The position numbers and the translations under genes were made by a program. The notes beneath the pieces are model-generated. The model was not told the DNA's origin, did not search any database, and worked only from the letters and a program-made list of their open reading frames with translations. A DNA stretch of 64,000 nucleotides from Pinibacter sp031553495. Lineage in GTDB: Bacteria; Bacteroidota; Bacteroidia; Chitinophagales; Chitinophagaceae. The DNA lies in contig JAVBLN010000018.1 in assembly GCA_031553495.1 (NCBI GenBank), positions 124,001 through 188,000 on the forward strand, in the 5' to 3' direction. This document shows, piece by piece, positions 9,222-18,473 of the stretch. Position 1 is the first letter of the stretch. Every line of letters begins with the position of its first letter.

Positions 9222-9233
9222 TGACTAAAGTCA
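9222..9233. promoter_or_regulatory. TGACTAAAGTCA palindrome, possible operator
   Basis: A 12-bp near-perfect dyad, TGACT-AA-AGTCA, in non-coding DNA about 470 bases upstream of the SusC start. It looks like a dimer-binding site, but no regulator is identified. Confidence 0.3.
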
Positions 9234-9419
9234 GGTAAAATGATGAAAAATAAGGAATCGGATATCACTATTTAGACCCGGATACCTCATGCCAGGCCAC
9301 AAGCCTTCCAGAATGTGAGGGGTGGTATTTGTTTTCCGGCAATGAACTAAGTGGCGGCGCAGCGGGTGCCTGACCTCTGATTTCTATACTGCCCACTGCC
9401 GAATGCCTGCTGCGCACTC

Positions 9420-9522
9420 GCTCAATAGCATTACTGCCGCACAAGTGAGTGACACAACGATGCTTTATAGTAGCACATCAGCCGAAACACAAAAACATCG
9501 CATTTTTTATACTGTACAAAAT
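9420..9522 (+). repeat. DCD repeat copy 3 (type A)
   Basis: Arms GCTCAATAGCATTACTGCCG and GCTTTATAGTAGCACATCAG surround the core AAGTGAGTGACACAACGAT. It is preceded by an inverted GGCAGTA module (ACTGCCCACTGCC). It lies between the divergent susC and LpxH-like genes. Confidence 0.92.
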
Positions 9523-9683
9523 GAATAACGGCTCTCGATAACTGCGAAAATATTGAAGCAATTGCTGCTCCGATGTGAGAAATTATCACCTGCATTTGTG
9601 TGCCAAAAAAAAGCTACTTACTGTTGTGAACATTTGATTATTCACTATCTTCAACAATTCAATAACTCAATATTAAAATCGAA

Positions 9684-10436
9684 TTGGCGCCTGATAAAAA
9701 AATTTACTTTCTTTCTGATTTTCACCTGGGAGTTCCTGACCACGCTTCAAGCCTGCAAAGGGAAAAGCGGATTATTGATTTTTTGAACATTGCACGAAAA
9801 GACGCGGCCAAAATATTTATAGTTGGCGATCTTTTTGATTTTTGGTATGAGTACAGGAAAGTTGTGCCTAAAGGCTTTGTGAGAATTTTGGGAAAAATGG
9901 CCGAGCTTACCGATAGTGGTATTCCTATTGATTTTTTTGTTGGCAATCATGATATGTGGATGAGAGATTATTTTCAAACAGAACTGAACATACCTGTTTA
10001 TTATGAGCCTCGCGAGTATGAATTCAATGGAAAAAAGTTTTTAATAGGGCATGGCGATGGACTTGGTCCCGGCGATCATGGCTATAAGTTTATGAAAAAA
10101 ATATTTCGCAACCCCGTTTGTAAATGGATGTTTGGAATACTACCGCCCGCAATTGGAGTAGGTATTGCAAACTACATGAGCCGTTCCAGCAGAGCCGCAA
10201 CAGGACAGGATGACAGAAAGTTTTTGGGCGAAGAAAACGAATGGTTAATTGTATATTGCAAGGATGTTTTGCAAAGAAAACATTACGATTATTTTGTGTT
10301 TGGCCATCGGCATTTCCCAATAGATTTTAAACTGGGTGACCGTAGCCGTTATATAAATCTTGGTGATTGGATCTACTATAACAGTTACGCCGTATTTGAT
10401 GGCAATGATGTTCAACTGAAATATTATAACGATTGA
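9684..10436 (+). CDS. lpxH: LpxH-like UDP-2,3-diacylglucosamine hydrolase
   Basis: A calcineurin-type metallophosphoesterase of 250 residues. In lipid A synthesis LpxH cleaves UDP-2,3-diacylglucosamine to lipid X and UMP on the inner face of the cytoplasmic membrane. The metal-ligand blocks are complete: Asp12/His14 (DFH), GDLFD at 48-52, GNHD at 87-90, His123 in GHGDGLG, and GHRH at 207-210. The start is TTG at 9684, because a stop codon lies seven codons upstream in frame and no ATG fits the family N-terminus. It overlaps the next gene by four bases (TTGA), so the two are translationally coupled. Distinguishing LpxH from related hydrolases of the family needs an alignment. Confidence 0.85.
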   Translation: MAPDKKIYFLSDFHLGVPDHASSLQREKRIIDFLNIARKDAAKIFIVGDLFDFWYEYRKVVPKGFVRILGKMAELTDSGIPIDFFVGNHDMWMRDYFQTELNIPVYYEPREYEFNGKKFLIGHGDGLGPGDHGYKFMKKIFRNPVCKWMFGILPPAIGVGIANYMSRSSRAATGQDDRKFLGEENEWLIVYCKDVLQRKHYDYFVFGHRHFPIDFKLGDRSRYINLGDWIYYNSYAVFDGNDVQLKYYND

Positions 10437-11296
10437 AAAAATTATTTTTATTCATCTTCTTTTTGATTTCCGGGTTGTTAGCCATTGCTGGTTGCAAGTT
10501 GAAAATAGGTGACAGCCAGTTGTTAACACAGGCCGCTAAGGATACTTTGCAGCCTCAAACACTGAAGCTCGTACAAGTGATAGAAGGAAATGTCATAGAT
10601 TTTACAGTTGATAATCTTGGAAATATTTATCTCGTCAATAAGGATTATCAATTAAAAAAACTGGAACCAAATGGTGATTCGGTGGGTGTATTTAATGAAG
10701 TGCGCCGGTATGGAAATCTATCTTATATAGACGCTTCCAATCCTTTGAAACTTTTGTTATACTATCATGATTTTACAACCGTGGTGGTAATAGACCGGAT
10801 GCTCAACATGCGTTACACTTTTGATTTGCGGCAGCAAAACATCTTGCAGGCAAGCGCCATCAGCCAGTCGTTCGATAATGGCATATGGGTATACGATGAG
10901 GTGGAAGCGAAGCTGAAACGGCTGCGCGAAAATGGAACGGTTATTGACAATACAGCAGATTTCAGGGTGATGTTCGATGTGCCCCCAAAGCCTGTAGCTA
11001 TTGAGGATCAGGACAAGCTGGTGTATTTATACGATCCCGAAAAAGGACTTTATATATTTGATTATTTTGGTACTTTAAAAAACAAGATCTCGTTACTTGG
11101 CTGGGAAGATTTCCAGGTGGTAGATAAAACGGTATTTGGAAGGCGTGGAACAAACCTGCAAAGATATGAAGTAGGTAAGCTGCTGTTGAACGAGCAATCT
11201 TTTCCCGCCATACTTACCGGGGTAGAAAAGTGCCGCATAGCCGTAAACAAATTATACTGCCTTTCAGAAGGAAAAATATATGTGTACGAGCTGTGA
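10433..11296 (+). CDS. Lipoprotein, possible beta-propeller, unknown function
   Basis: A 287-residue product with a lipoprotein signal peptide (lipobox AIAGC, Cys21). The rest contains repeated short beta-strand segments resembling a propeller (for example NIYLVNKDYQLKKLEPNG and YLYDPEKGLYIFDYFG), but no named domain is recognised. The start codon is TTG overlapping the stop of the LpxH-like gene, which suggests translational coupling and perhaps a role near the envelope. There is no membrane segment after the signal. Confidence 0.8.
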   Translation: MKKLFLFIFFLISGLLAIAGCKLKIGDSQLLTQAAKDTLQPQTLKLVQVIEGNVIDFTVDNLGNIYLVNKDYQLKKLEPNGDSVGVFNEVRRYGNLSYIDASNPLKLLLYYHDFTTVVVIDRMLNMRYTFDLRQQNILQASAISQSFDNGIWVYDEVEAKLKRLRENGTVIDNTADFRVMFDVPPKPVAIEDQDKLVYLYDPEKGLYIFDYFGTLKNKISLLGWEDFQVVDKTVFGRRGTNLQRYEVGKLLLNEQSFPAILTGVEKCRIAVNKLYCLSEGKIYVYEL

Positions 11297-11379
11297 AGAA
11301 GTTGCCGGAAGAAAGCAGAAAGTAAGAAGATAAACATGAAATATAAATTAGCAGTCTGTTTGAGTTCAAAAATATTTTT

Positions 11380-11448
11380 GATACCGGCATTAGTTTTTCA
11401 TGGCATCATCGTTGCGTCGCAATCACTTCATCGATAGTATTTCATGGC
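11380..11448 (-). repeat. DCD repeat copy 4 (type B)
   Basis: Read on the minus strand: GCCATGAAATACTATC, then GAAGTGATTGCGACGCAACG, then ATGATGCCATGAAAAAC and GCCGGTATC. It is in the gap between the lipoprotein and the MscS gene. Confidence 0.9.
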
Positions 11449-11534
11449 AACATTGTATTTTATGCGCACATGCTATCAAAACACTTCACCACCTAAAGTT
11501 CCAACAACCAATAACTATCAACTAACAATTATAA

Positions 11535-12599
11535 ATGGAAATCTTACAGTATACATTTCTGGATAATACAATACAGAACTACTTAATTTGCGCCGCTACT
11601 ATTTTGGTGCTATTTCTTTTTAAAAGAATTTTTTCAAAGTATATCGCCGGTGTGCTGTTCAACATGCTGAAGCACACTTCATGGAAGGTGAACAAGACCG
11701 CTTTTTTTGATTTACTGGTGCAGCCGTTGGAAGTTTTTTTTATGATATTGGTAATACTGATTTCGCTAGATAAACTGAATTTTCCGCAGGTGTTTAATTT
11801 TTCCATACACAAAATTTCATTTTCCGCAATTTTGGAAGCGCTTGGTAATAGTGTTATCATACTCACATTTGTGTGGATGTTGCTGCGTTTTATAGATTTT
11901 GTAGCCACCACTATGGAAGATAATGAAAGTCAGTTTCAGCACCATATGGCGCAAATGAAAATGATCTCATTCTTTAAAGATTTTTTTAAAGCGCTTATTG
12001 TGGTGCTGGGTATAATACTTGTGATAAGATTTGCGTTTCACCAGGATGTTACCAAGTTGATTACAGGCTTAAGTATTGTAGGTGCCGCCATTGCATTGGC
12101 TGCAAAGGAAAGTTTGGAAAATCTGATCGCCTCCTTTATTATTTTTTTCGACAAACCGTTTCATATTGGCGACAGTGTGAGAGTGCTGAATATTACCGGT
12201 ACTGTGGAAAAAATAGGTTTGCGCAGTACCAGGATACGTACAGATCAGAAAACTTTTGTAACGGTACCAAACAAACAAATGGTGGACAGCATACTGGATA
12301 ACCTCACATTACGAAGCTCACGCAGGGTAGATATGCGGCTGGAATTAAGCTTTACAACATCCGCAGGCGCAATGCAGGATGTGATTAACGAGGTAAAGAA
12401 AATACTCGCGCAACCGCCCATAACCGGATCTTCTGTTTTGTTTAACGATATAACTACCAGTGCCTGCATACTAACAGTGGAATATTATACCGCCGTTATT
12501 CCAATTGAAGAATTTAACAACGTAAAACAAAAAGTGAACCTTCAAATTATTCAACTGCTGGAGGAAAAACAAGTGAAACTGGCGGAGAGAAAGAATTGA
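11535..12599 (+). CDS. MscS-family mechanosensitive channel
   Basis: A 354-residue small-conductance mechanosensitive channel protein of the inner membrane. It has about four membrane segments between residues 15 and 180. The last is the pore-lining helix with the alanine/glycine-rich LSIVGAAIALAAKES motif. This is followed by the conserved LIASFIIFFDKPFHIGD beta-domain entry. The C-terminal cytoplasmic part has the expected alpha/beta layout (to EEKQVKLAERKN). It opens on hypo-osmotic shock to release solutes. It is a single gene on the plus strand. Confidence 0.93.
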   Translation: MEILQYTFLDNTIQNYLICAATILVLFLFKRIFSKYIAGVLFNMLKHTSWKVNKTAFFDLLVQPLEVFFMILVILISLDKLNFPQVFNFSIHKISFSAILEALGNSVIILTFVWMLLRFIDFVATTMEDNESQFQHHMAQMKMISFFKDFFKALIVVLGIILVIRFAFHQDVTKLITGLSIVGAAIALAAKESLENLIASFIIFFDKPFHIGDSVRVLNITGTVEKIGLRSTRIRTDQKTFVTVPNKQMVDSILDNLTLRSSRRVDMRLELSFTTSAGAMQDVINEVKKILAQPPITGSSVLFNDITTSACILTVEYYTAVIPIEEFNNVKQKVNLQIIQLLEEKQVKLAERKN

Positions 12600-12687
12600 A
12601 AATGTGTTGAATTGAAAACAACATTTTGAATGCGACATATCATTTCCTTTGGGTAATTTTTTATTTTCGCATGTAAACGGAATTAAA

Positions 12688-13547
12688 ATGTCCAAAAGTA
12701 GAAAATAGAAGTCAAAGGGGTGGCAATTACTGTTGCTGAGAAGAATAGAGAAGATTACATAAGTCTTACAGATATGGTCAGTGGTTTTGAAGGTGGCAAC
12801 TCTTTGATAGAGAAATGGATACGAAATAAAAATACAATTGAGTTTTTGGCGGTTTGGGAAAACTTACATAATCCGAGTTTTAATTCCCCCGAATTCGAGG
12901 GAATTAAAACTGAAGCAGGTTTAAACAGGTTTACCATGTCTGCAAAACAATGGATACAGAAAACAAATGCAATTGGCATTGTTGCAAGTGCTGGTCGATA
13001 TGGGGGAACATTTGCACATACCGATATTGCTTTCGAATTTGGATCATGGTTAAGTCCCGAATTCAAACTTTTGTTGATTAAAGAATTTCAACGGCTCAAA
13101 CAGGATGAGTTTGATCGGCAGAATCTCGGTTGGGATTTCAAGAGACTTCTTTCTAAAGTAAACTATCGCATACATACTGATTCAATTAAGGATACTATCA
13201 TTCCAAAACTTCAAATTCCAAAAGATAAGGAATGGTTAGTTTATGCTGAAGAGGCTGATTTATTAAACATTGCAGTATTTGGCATAACAGCTAAACAATG
13301 GAAAGATGCAAATGTTTAAATGCATTTGCAGGGCTATAATATTCGGGATGTTGCAGATTTACATCAACTTACCATATTGTCAAACCTTGAGAGTTACAAT
13401 GCAATATTAATCAAGCAGGGGATGCCTAAGCAACAAAGATTAATTGAGCTTCATGAAACTGCTAAATCTCAACTAAAATCTTTACAAGCAATGTCAAACT
13501 TTACTTTGGATAAGATAAAAAAGTCCAAATGTAAAAGGACAGCTTGA
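12688..13547 (+). pseudogene. Broken KilA-N-type DNA-binding protein gene
   Basis: Joined across frames, the product is a KilA-N-domain protein of about 285 residues of the phage-antirepressor-like type. It shows SLTDMV, WIRNKNTIEFLAVWE, FGSWLSPEFKLLLIKEFQRLK and a C-terminal NIRDVADLHQLTILSNLES. There are two lesions. The natural ATG at 12688 (MSKSRK...) runs into TAG at 12706; restoring one A in the A-run at 12702-12705 gives IEVKGVAIT and joins the main frame. Second, an in-frame TAA at 13317 separates the C-terminal 75 residues without a frame change. A shorter protein could start at GTG 12720, but it would lack the C-terminal part. Sequencing error at the A-run cannot be excluded. Confidence 0.8.
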
Positions 13548-13704
13548 TAAACCTGATGACGGTGAATAAGGATAGGATTAGTGGTTTGATACACTTTAGA
13601 ATAACATTATTACAAATCTTCACAGGTTGTGTTTGTTATATAAAACTTCATTAAAACAGATAACCTTATTGTCTGAAAAAGCATCTTCAATTGGGAACCT
13701 CCTG

Positions 13705-13806
13705 ATGCCATATATTCTACTGATGAAGTGATTGCGACGCAACGATGCTGCTATGAAATACCGCAGCCGGTATAATAATTATTAACTGCAGTATTCACCA
13801 AGACCA
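13705..13806 (+). repeat. DCD repeat copy 5 (type B)
   Basis: GATGCCATATATTCTAC, then GAAGTGATTGCGACGCAACG, then CTATGAAATACCGCAGCC. The tail continues to a GCAGTATTCACC arm that pairs with the ATGAAATACCGC arm. Confidence 0.9.
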
Positions 13807-13869
13807 AAATAAAACAACAATAATCCCGGGAAAACTAATGCCGGTATCTGCGCCGGCAATTTGAACAAA

Positions 13870-13899
13870 TAAAAAAGCCTCGAATTTTTCGAAGCTTTT
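13870..13899 (-). terminator. Terminator of tRNA-Glu
   Basis: On the minus strand AAAAGCTTCGAA / TTCGAGGCTTTTTT forms a stem directly after the tRNA 3' end. Confidence 0.75.
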
Positions 13900-13900
13900 G

Positions 13901-13972
13901 TACCGCGTACGGGAATCGAACCCGTCATTCATCCGTGAAAGGGATGCGTCTTAACCGATTGACCAACGCGGC
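13901..13972 (-). tRNA. tRNA-Glu (UUC)
   Basis: A full cloverleaf of 72 bases. The acceptor stem is GCCGCGT / ACGCGGT, and the anticodon arm CATCC-CTTTCAC-GGATG gives anticodon TTC. The T-arm contains GGTTCGATTCC. No CCA is encoded. It stands alone with its own terminator. Confidence 0.96.
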
Positions 13973-14209
13973 GTTTCCGTTAAGGGAGTGCAAAGATAAT
14001 CATGTGAGCCTATCTGCCAAAAATATTTTAAAAAACTTTTAATTTTTTTTCAAGTGTTTGTAAATAAGCTACTTCCGGGTTATTTTAGCATGGTCAAATG
14101 CAGGTTAATACTTTTTCATGGTCCGTCAATCCTTTTAAATTTTCGTTGTTTATACAAATACCTGAGATTAATCAGAAAAAAATATCCTTCAAATAATTTG
14201 GCATAATTG

Positions 14210-14217
14210 TAACTTCG
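14210..14217 (+). promoter_or_regulatory. Possible gap promoter -7 element
   Basis: TAACTTCG, one base off the Bacteroidota TAnnTTTG consensus, 62 bases before the gap ATG. No clear -33 element. Confidence 0.35.
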
Positions 14218-14279
14218 CAACTCCCAACATTAAGACGACATTTGCGCTATTGCAAAAACATTAAATCACATTTAAAATT

Positions 14280-15293
14280 ATGAGTACAGTTAAAGTTGCT
14301 ATCAATGGTTTCGGAAGAATAGGAAGATTGGTGTATCGCCAAATTTACAATATGCAGGGTATTGATGTAGTAGCTATTAATGATCTTACCAGTCCTAAAG
14401 TTTTGGCTCATTTGTTAAAATATGACAGTGCACAAGGTAGATTTGACGCCGATGTAAAAGCTACAGAAGATTCAATTGTAGTGAACGGCGATACCATAAA
14501 AATTTACGCTCAAAGAGATCCGGCTCAAATTCCCTGGGGCCAGCACGATGTAGATGTTGTTATTGAAAGTACCGGTTTCTTTACCGACAAAGATAAAGCT
14601 GCTGCTCACCTGAAAGCCGGCGCTAAAAGAGTGGTTATTTCCGCACCTGCTACAGGCGATCTGAAAACTGTTGTTTTCAATGTAAACCACAGCATTTTGG
14701 ATGGTAGCGAAACTATCATTTCCTGTGCTTCCTGCACTACCAACTGTCTTGCTCCAATGGCACAGGCGTTGAATAACGCGTTCACTATCGAAATTGGTAG
14801 CATGACTACCATTCACGCTTATACTAACGATCAAAACACTTTGGATGCTCCTCATGCTAAAGGCGACCTTCGCCGTGCAAGAGCTGCTGCTGCCAACATT
14901 GTTCCTAACTCAACCGGCGCTGCAAAAGCTATTGGTTTAGTATTGCCCGAACTGAAAGGTAAACTGGATGGTGGTGCTCAACGTGTTCCAACTATTACAG
15001 GTTCTGTAACCGAATTGACAGCCGTTGTTGCTAAGAAAACTTCTACCGAAGAGGTAAACGCCGTAATGAAAGCCGCAAGCAACGAAAGCTATGGTTATAC
15101 CGAAGATGAAATTGTAAGCTCTGATATAGTAGGTATGCACTACGGTTCATTGTTTGATGCTACTCAAACTAAAGTTATAACAGTAGGTGACAAGCAATTG
15201 GTAAAAGTAGTTAGCTGGTACGATAACGAAATGAGCTATACATCTCAGCTTGTTCGCACAGTGAAATACTTTGCAGGCTTGATCAGCAAATAA
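14280..15293 (+). CDS. gap: Glyceraldehyde-3-phosphate dehydrogenase, type I
   Basis: A 337-residue glycolytic enzyme that converts glyceraldehyde 3-phosphate, NAD and phosphate to 1,3-bisphosphoglycerate in the cytoplasm. The Rossmann motif INGFGRIGR is at 8-16. The catalytic motif SCASCTTNC places the active cysteine at 152. The C-terminal WYDNEMSY signature is present. Pgk, the next enzyme of the pathway, follows 113 bases downstream on the same strand, so the two form a glycolytic operon. No terminator is visible between them. Confidence 0.98.
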   Translation: MSTVKVAINGFGRIGRLVYRQIYNMQGIDVVAINDLTSPKVLAHLLKYDSAQGRFDADVKATEDSIVVNGDTIKIYAQRDPAQIPWGQHDVDVVIESTGFFTDKDKAAAHLKAGAKRVVISAPATGDLKTVVFNVNHSILDGSETIISCASCTTNCLAPMAQALNNAFTIEIGSMTTIHAYTNDQNTLDAPHAKGDLRRARAAAANIVPNSTGAAKAIGLVLPELKGKLDGGAQRVPTITGSVTELTAVVAKKTSTEEVNAVMKAASNESYGYTEDEIVSSDIVGMHYGSLFDATQTKVITVGDKQLVKVVSWYDNEMSYTSQLVRTVKYFAGLISK

Positions 15294-15406
15294 TTCATTT
15301 GAAGATTTAGAAATGTGGTAATTTGAAAATGAAGCGTTTTGTTTTCAGGTTACCACATTTTTCTTTCGTTTCAAATAGTCATTTTTCATATTATCAATTC
15401 ATATTT

Positions 15407-16606
15407 ATGAGTACATTTTCAGATCACAATTTTAAGGGCGAGAAAGCCTTAATACGCGTTGATTTCAACGTGCCTTTGGATAAGCAAACATTTACAATTA
15501 CTGATGACACCCGCATGAGAGCGGCTGTTCCTACAATAAAAAAGATACTTAATGATGGAGGCAGTGTTATTTTAATGAGCCATCTTGGTCGCCCTAAAGA
15601 AGGCCCCGAAGATAAATACTCATTAAAGCACCTGGTAAAACACCTTAGCGAATTGCTGGGTGGTACTACAGTTTTATTTGCTAATGATTGTATTGGAGAG
15701 CAAGCCGGTATGACAGTAAATATGATGAAACCGGGCGAAGTGCTGCTGCTTGAAAATCTGCGTTTTTATAAAGAAGAAGAAAAAGGTGACGAAAAATTTG
15801 CCGAAAAACTGAGCAAACTGGGGGATGTGTATATTAATGACGCGTTTGGTACCGCACACCGTGCACACGCGTCTACCGCTATTATCGCGAAATTCTTCCC
15901 TAAGGAAAAAAGAATGTTTGGCCTGCTGATGGAAGGCGAAGTAAGCAGCGCAGAAAGAGTGCTTCACAACTCTCAAAAACCTTTCACTGCAATTATTGGT
16001 GGTGCCAAAGTTTCGGATAAGATCATGATCATCGAAAACCTTCTTGAAAGAGCTACCGACATCATCATTGGCGGTGGTATGGCTTACACTTTCTTCAAAG
16101 CGCAGGGTGGCAGCATTGGTAACTCACTGTGTGAAGAAGACAGGCTGGACGTTGCAAAAGAATTGATGAAAAAAGCGGAGGCGAAAGGCGTACAAATTCA
16201 CCTGCCTGCAGATTCTGTAATCGCAGATAAATTTGATGCTAACGCTAACACATCTTCTGCACCAAGCAATAATATTCCTGCCGGTTGGATGGGACTTGAC
16301 ATTGCGGAAAACGCATGTGAGCAATTCACCAATGTAATCAAACGTTCCAAAACCATTTTGTGGAATGGCCCAATGGGCGTGTTTGAAATGGAAAAATTTC
16401 AACATGGTACCAAAGCCATTGCCACCGCTGTGGCCGAAGCCACTCAAAGCGGTGCTTTCTCTTTAGTAGGTGGCGGCGATTCTGTAGCGGCTGTTAACCA
16501 GTTTGGCTTTACTGATAAAGTTAGCTATGTATCAACTGGTGGTGGTGCCATGCTGGAATATTTCGAAGGCAAAGAGTTACCCGGTATAGCAGCGGTTAAA
16601 GCATAA
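15407..16606 (+). CDS. pgk: Phosphoglycerate kinase
   Basis: A 399-residue cytoplasmic enzyme that transfers phosphate from 1,3-bisphosphoglycerate to ADP. The N-terminal RVDFNVPLD and LMSHLGRPK motifs, the central GGAKVSDKI and the C-terminal GGGDS nucleotide-binding loop are all present. The frame is open 28 codons further upstream, but the start at MSTFSDHNF agrees with the family N-terminus. It lies downstream of gap and ends before a strong terminator. Confidence 0.98.
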   Translation: MSTFSDHNFKGEKALIRVDFNVPLDKQTFTITDDTRMRAAVPTIKKILNDGGSVILMSHLGRPKEGPEDKYSLKHLVKHLSELLGGTTVLFANDCIGEQAGMTVNMMKPGEVLLLENLRFYKEEEKGDEKFAEKLSKLGDVYINDAFGTAHRAHASTAIIAKFFPKEKRMFGLLMEGEVSSAERVLHNSQKPFTAIIGGAKVSDKIMIIENLLERATDIIIGGGMAYTFFKAQGGSIGNSLCEEDRLDVAKELMKKAEAKGVQIHLPADSVIADKFDANANTSSAPSNNIPAGWMGLDIAENACEQFTNVIKRSKTILWNGPMGVFEMEKFQHGTKAIATAVAEATQSGAFSLVGGGDSVAAVNQFGFTDKVSYVSTGGGAMLEYFEGKELPGIAAVKA

Positions 16607-16631
16607 TTGTTCTATCGTATTAATAATATAG

Positions 16632-16659
16632 AAAGGTTGTCTTCGGGCAACCTTTTTTT
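16632..16659 (+). terminator. Terminator of gap-pgk
   Basis: AAAGGTTG / CAACCTTT stem with a TCTTCGGG loop and a run of seven T, 26 bases past the pgk stop. Confidence 0.9.
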
Positions 16660-16660
16660 A

Positions 16661-16702
16661 ATTGAAAGTTGAACGTTGAAAGTTGAAAATTGAAAGCGGA
16701 AA
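16661..16702. repeat. TTGAAAG heptamer tract
   Basis: Tandem TTGAAAG / TTGAACG / TTGAAAA units directly after the pgk terminator, of the same type as the tract at 1086-1123. Confidence 0.8.
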
Positions 16703-16772
16703 GCTGTATATACCTTCTGCAAGAGTAAGCAAATGCACACATAACTCAACACACAATACTTATAACTTTTTT

Positions 16773-16842
16773 GGAACCGACGGTAGTGCTACTATTAAGC
16801 ATCGTTGTGTCACTCACTTGTACGGAAGTAATGCTATTGAGC
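16773..16842 (-). repeat. DCD repeat copy 6 (type A)
   Basis: CGGTAGTGCTACTATTAAGC, then ATCGTTGTGTCACTCACTTG, then CGGAAGTAATGCTATTGAGC. It lies between the convergent pgk and scpB genes. Confidence 0.95.
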
Positions 16843-16867
16843 GAGTTCTGAGTTATGGGTTATGAGT

Positions 16868-16975
16868 TTTGAGTAAGAAATTTCTTGCACGATTTGGGTA
16901 TTATAAGTTGCGATATTTCATTTTATGCAACATCAAACTTCCGTGCTCGAAATGACGGATAAGATTGCTTATTAT
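16868..16975. repeat. Tail module shared with 3735-3846
   Basis: Collinear with the stretch after copy 2. The conserved part is GTGCTCGAAATGACGGAT followed by AAGATTG. Confidence 0.65.
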
Positions 16976-17099
16976 ACAATTGCTTACTTGTTCAACAGGT
17001 ATAAAAAACTTTTGAAAAATGTAGTTTACTTATTCAAGTATAGCAGTAATGCAAATGAGTAATAAGCAACGTCTATCCTACAGTATTATTAATTATTAA

Positions 17100-17882
17100 T
17101 TATTCATTATTAATTGACTCGTCCTCTTGGTTTTCGTCATCATGTAAAGGTTCATCAATGCTGCCTTCTTCCGGCTTAATGTGAACAATGTGATTTTCCA
17201 CTAATTCACCGTCTTCTGTTACTTCGAGTGCAGTACCTTCATCGGTGTCGGTATCTGCCAAAGTTTCAATCACTACATTTTCTGGTTCTGCAAGGTGTAC
17301 ATGTCCGTTTATAATAGCGGTAGGAATTACCTGGTCAGCAAGCACTTCTTTAATTTTGGGCAGATCTTCGGGAGAGTTTAATCCGAAATAATCCATAAAG
17401 GATTTGGAAGTCTGATACAGCAAAGGCTTGCCGGGCAGGGTTTCGCTGCGGCCGCTTATAATGATCAGTTCTTTTTCCAGCAGTTTCTGAATGCTGTAAT
17501 CCGTACTCACACCACGAATGGCTTCAATTTCTCCTTTTGTAATCGGTTGTTTGTAAGCAATAATTGCCAGCGTTTCCAGTGCGGCTGCGCTCAGGCGTTT
17601 CAAAAACTTATCGCCATTAAGCTGGCCAACGGTTTTGTGAAATTCTTTTTTGGTAAGGAATTGTATGCCTCCGCCGCTTTCGCGTATTTCAAACGGATAA
17701 AATTCCGCGCTGTATTTTTCCCTGATACCGTCAATACAGGTCACTACCTGGTCAAGCGTTATTTTATCTTCCATAAAACCGAAAGCATTGTTAATCAGTT
17801 CTGTAATTTCCAATGCAGTAAGTGGTTTATCGCTTGCAAAAATCAACGCTTCTATATGTGGTATAATGTTTCCTATTTCCAT
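17100..17882 (-). CDS. scpB: Segregation and condensation protein B
   Basis: A 260-residue ScpB, the kleisin-binding winged-helix partner of the SMC-ScpA condensin that compacts and segregates chromosomes. The family core covers residues 1-180, with IEALIFASDKPLT at the start, the LSAAALETLAIIAYKQPITKGEIEAIRG block in the second winged helix, and YQTSKSFMDYFGLNS. The tail after residue about 190 is strongly acidic (many Asp and Glu) and is longer than in the shortest family members. scpA is not in the window. The gene is flanked on both sides by gaps with DCD repeats. Confidence 0.95.
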   Translation of the reverse strand: MEIGNIIPHIEALIFASDKPLTALEITELINNAFGFMEDKITLDQVVTCIDGIREKYSAEFYPFEIRESGGGIQFLTKKEFHKTVGQLNGDKFLKRLSAAALETLAIIAYKQPITKGEIEAIRGVSTDYSIQKLLEKELIIISGRSETLPGKPLLYQTSKSFMDYFGLNSPEDLPKIKEVLADQVIPTAIINGHVHLAEPENVVIETLADTDTDEGTALEVTEDGELVENHIVHIKPEEGSIDEPLHDDENQEDESINNE

Positions 17883-18163
17883 AATTAATTATTCTAAAAC
17901 ACAAGATCAAAAAATGGTTGGCCTTGTTTTGCCATATTAAGAAAAACAATAAACAGGCCGAAATGATTACAGGGTGCAATCTTCAAAAAAAATGGAAATT
18001 TTTAAAAGCTGTTTATGCACATTGTGAATAACTGATTTATGCACATAATGTTCATAAAAAATTTGCGGTGATTAGAAATGTTGCCTGAGCTAAAAAATTG
18101 GTTCTCTTTACCTATGAATTATGATACTGCAGGCTGTTAAAATTTGTGCGGTATGTTCTCCAG

Positions 18164-18233
18164 GCTCAATAGCATTACAGCCGTACAAGTGAGTGACACA
18201 ACGATGCTTAATAGTAGCACTACCGCTGGTCCC
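18164..18233 (+). repeat. DCD repeat copy 7 (type A)
   Basis: GCTCAATAGCATTACAGCCG, then AAGTGAGTGACACAACGAT, then GCTTAATAGTAGCACTACCG. It is close to the type A consensus and lies in the 591-base gap between scpB and atpG. Confidence 0.95.
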
Positions 18234-18410
18234 AAAAAAACATTAGCATTTTATACCCCATGTAGAATATAAAAAGTCGTGCTATAATATTACTTAATCG
18301 AAAAAATCTTTAAGCAACCTGTTTATTCATGGGGTGCTGCTAATTTAATTGAACAAGGTAATTTGCGGTCATCACAACTTGGCCTTAGCGTGTATCTAAG
18401 CCTCCAAATT

Positions 18411-18432
18411 AAAAAAGCCGCTACATAAGCGG
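18411..18432 (-). terminator. Terminator of atpG
   Basis: On the minus strand GCCGCT-TATGT-AGCGGC is followed by six T, 42 bases past the atpG stop. Confidence 0.85.
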
Positions 18433-18473
18433 CCTCTATTATTAATTGTTAATTATTTAATTATACATTATTC

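Larger units (their letters stand above)
8749..9419. other. Long AT-rich upstream region of the SusC/SusD operon
   Basis: There is no coding sequence here. The first 280 bases are very AT-rich and probably hold the operon promoter, but I could not fix one. There is a hairpin at 9058-9089 and a palindrome at 9222-9233. From about 9280 the sequence contains diverged pieces of the palindrome and GGCAGTA modules found beside other DCD repeats (GGATACCT..., ACAAGCC). Confidence 0.6.

Noticed and set aside
9553..9786. Open frame of 77 codons before the LpxH-like gene
   Set aside because: It overlaps the LpxH-like gene in another frame and has no start context or homology.
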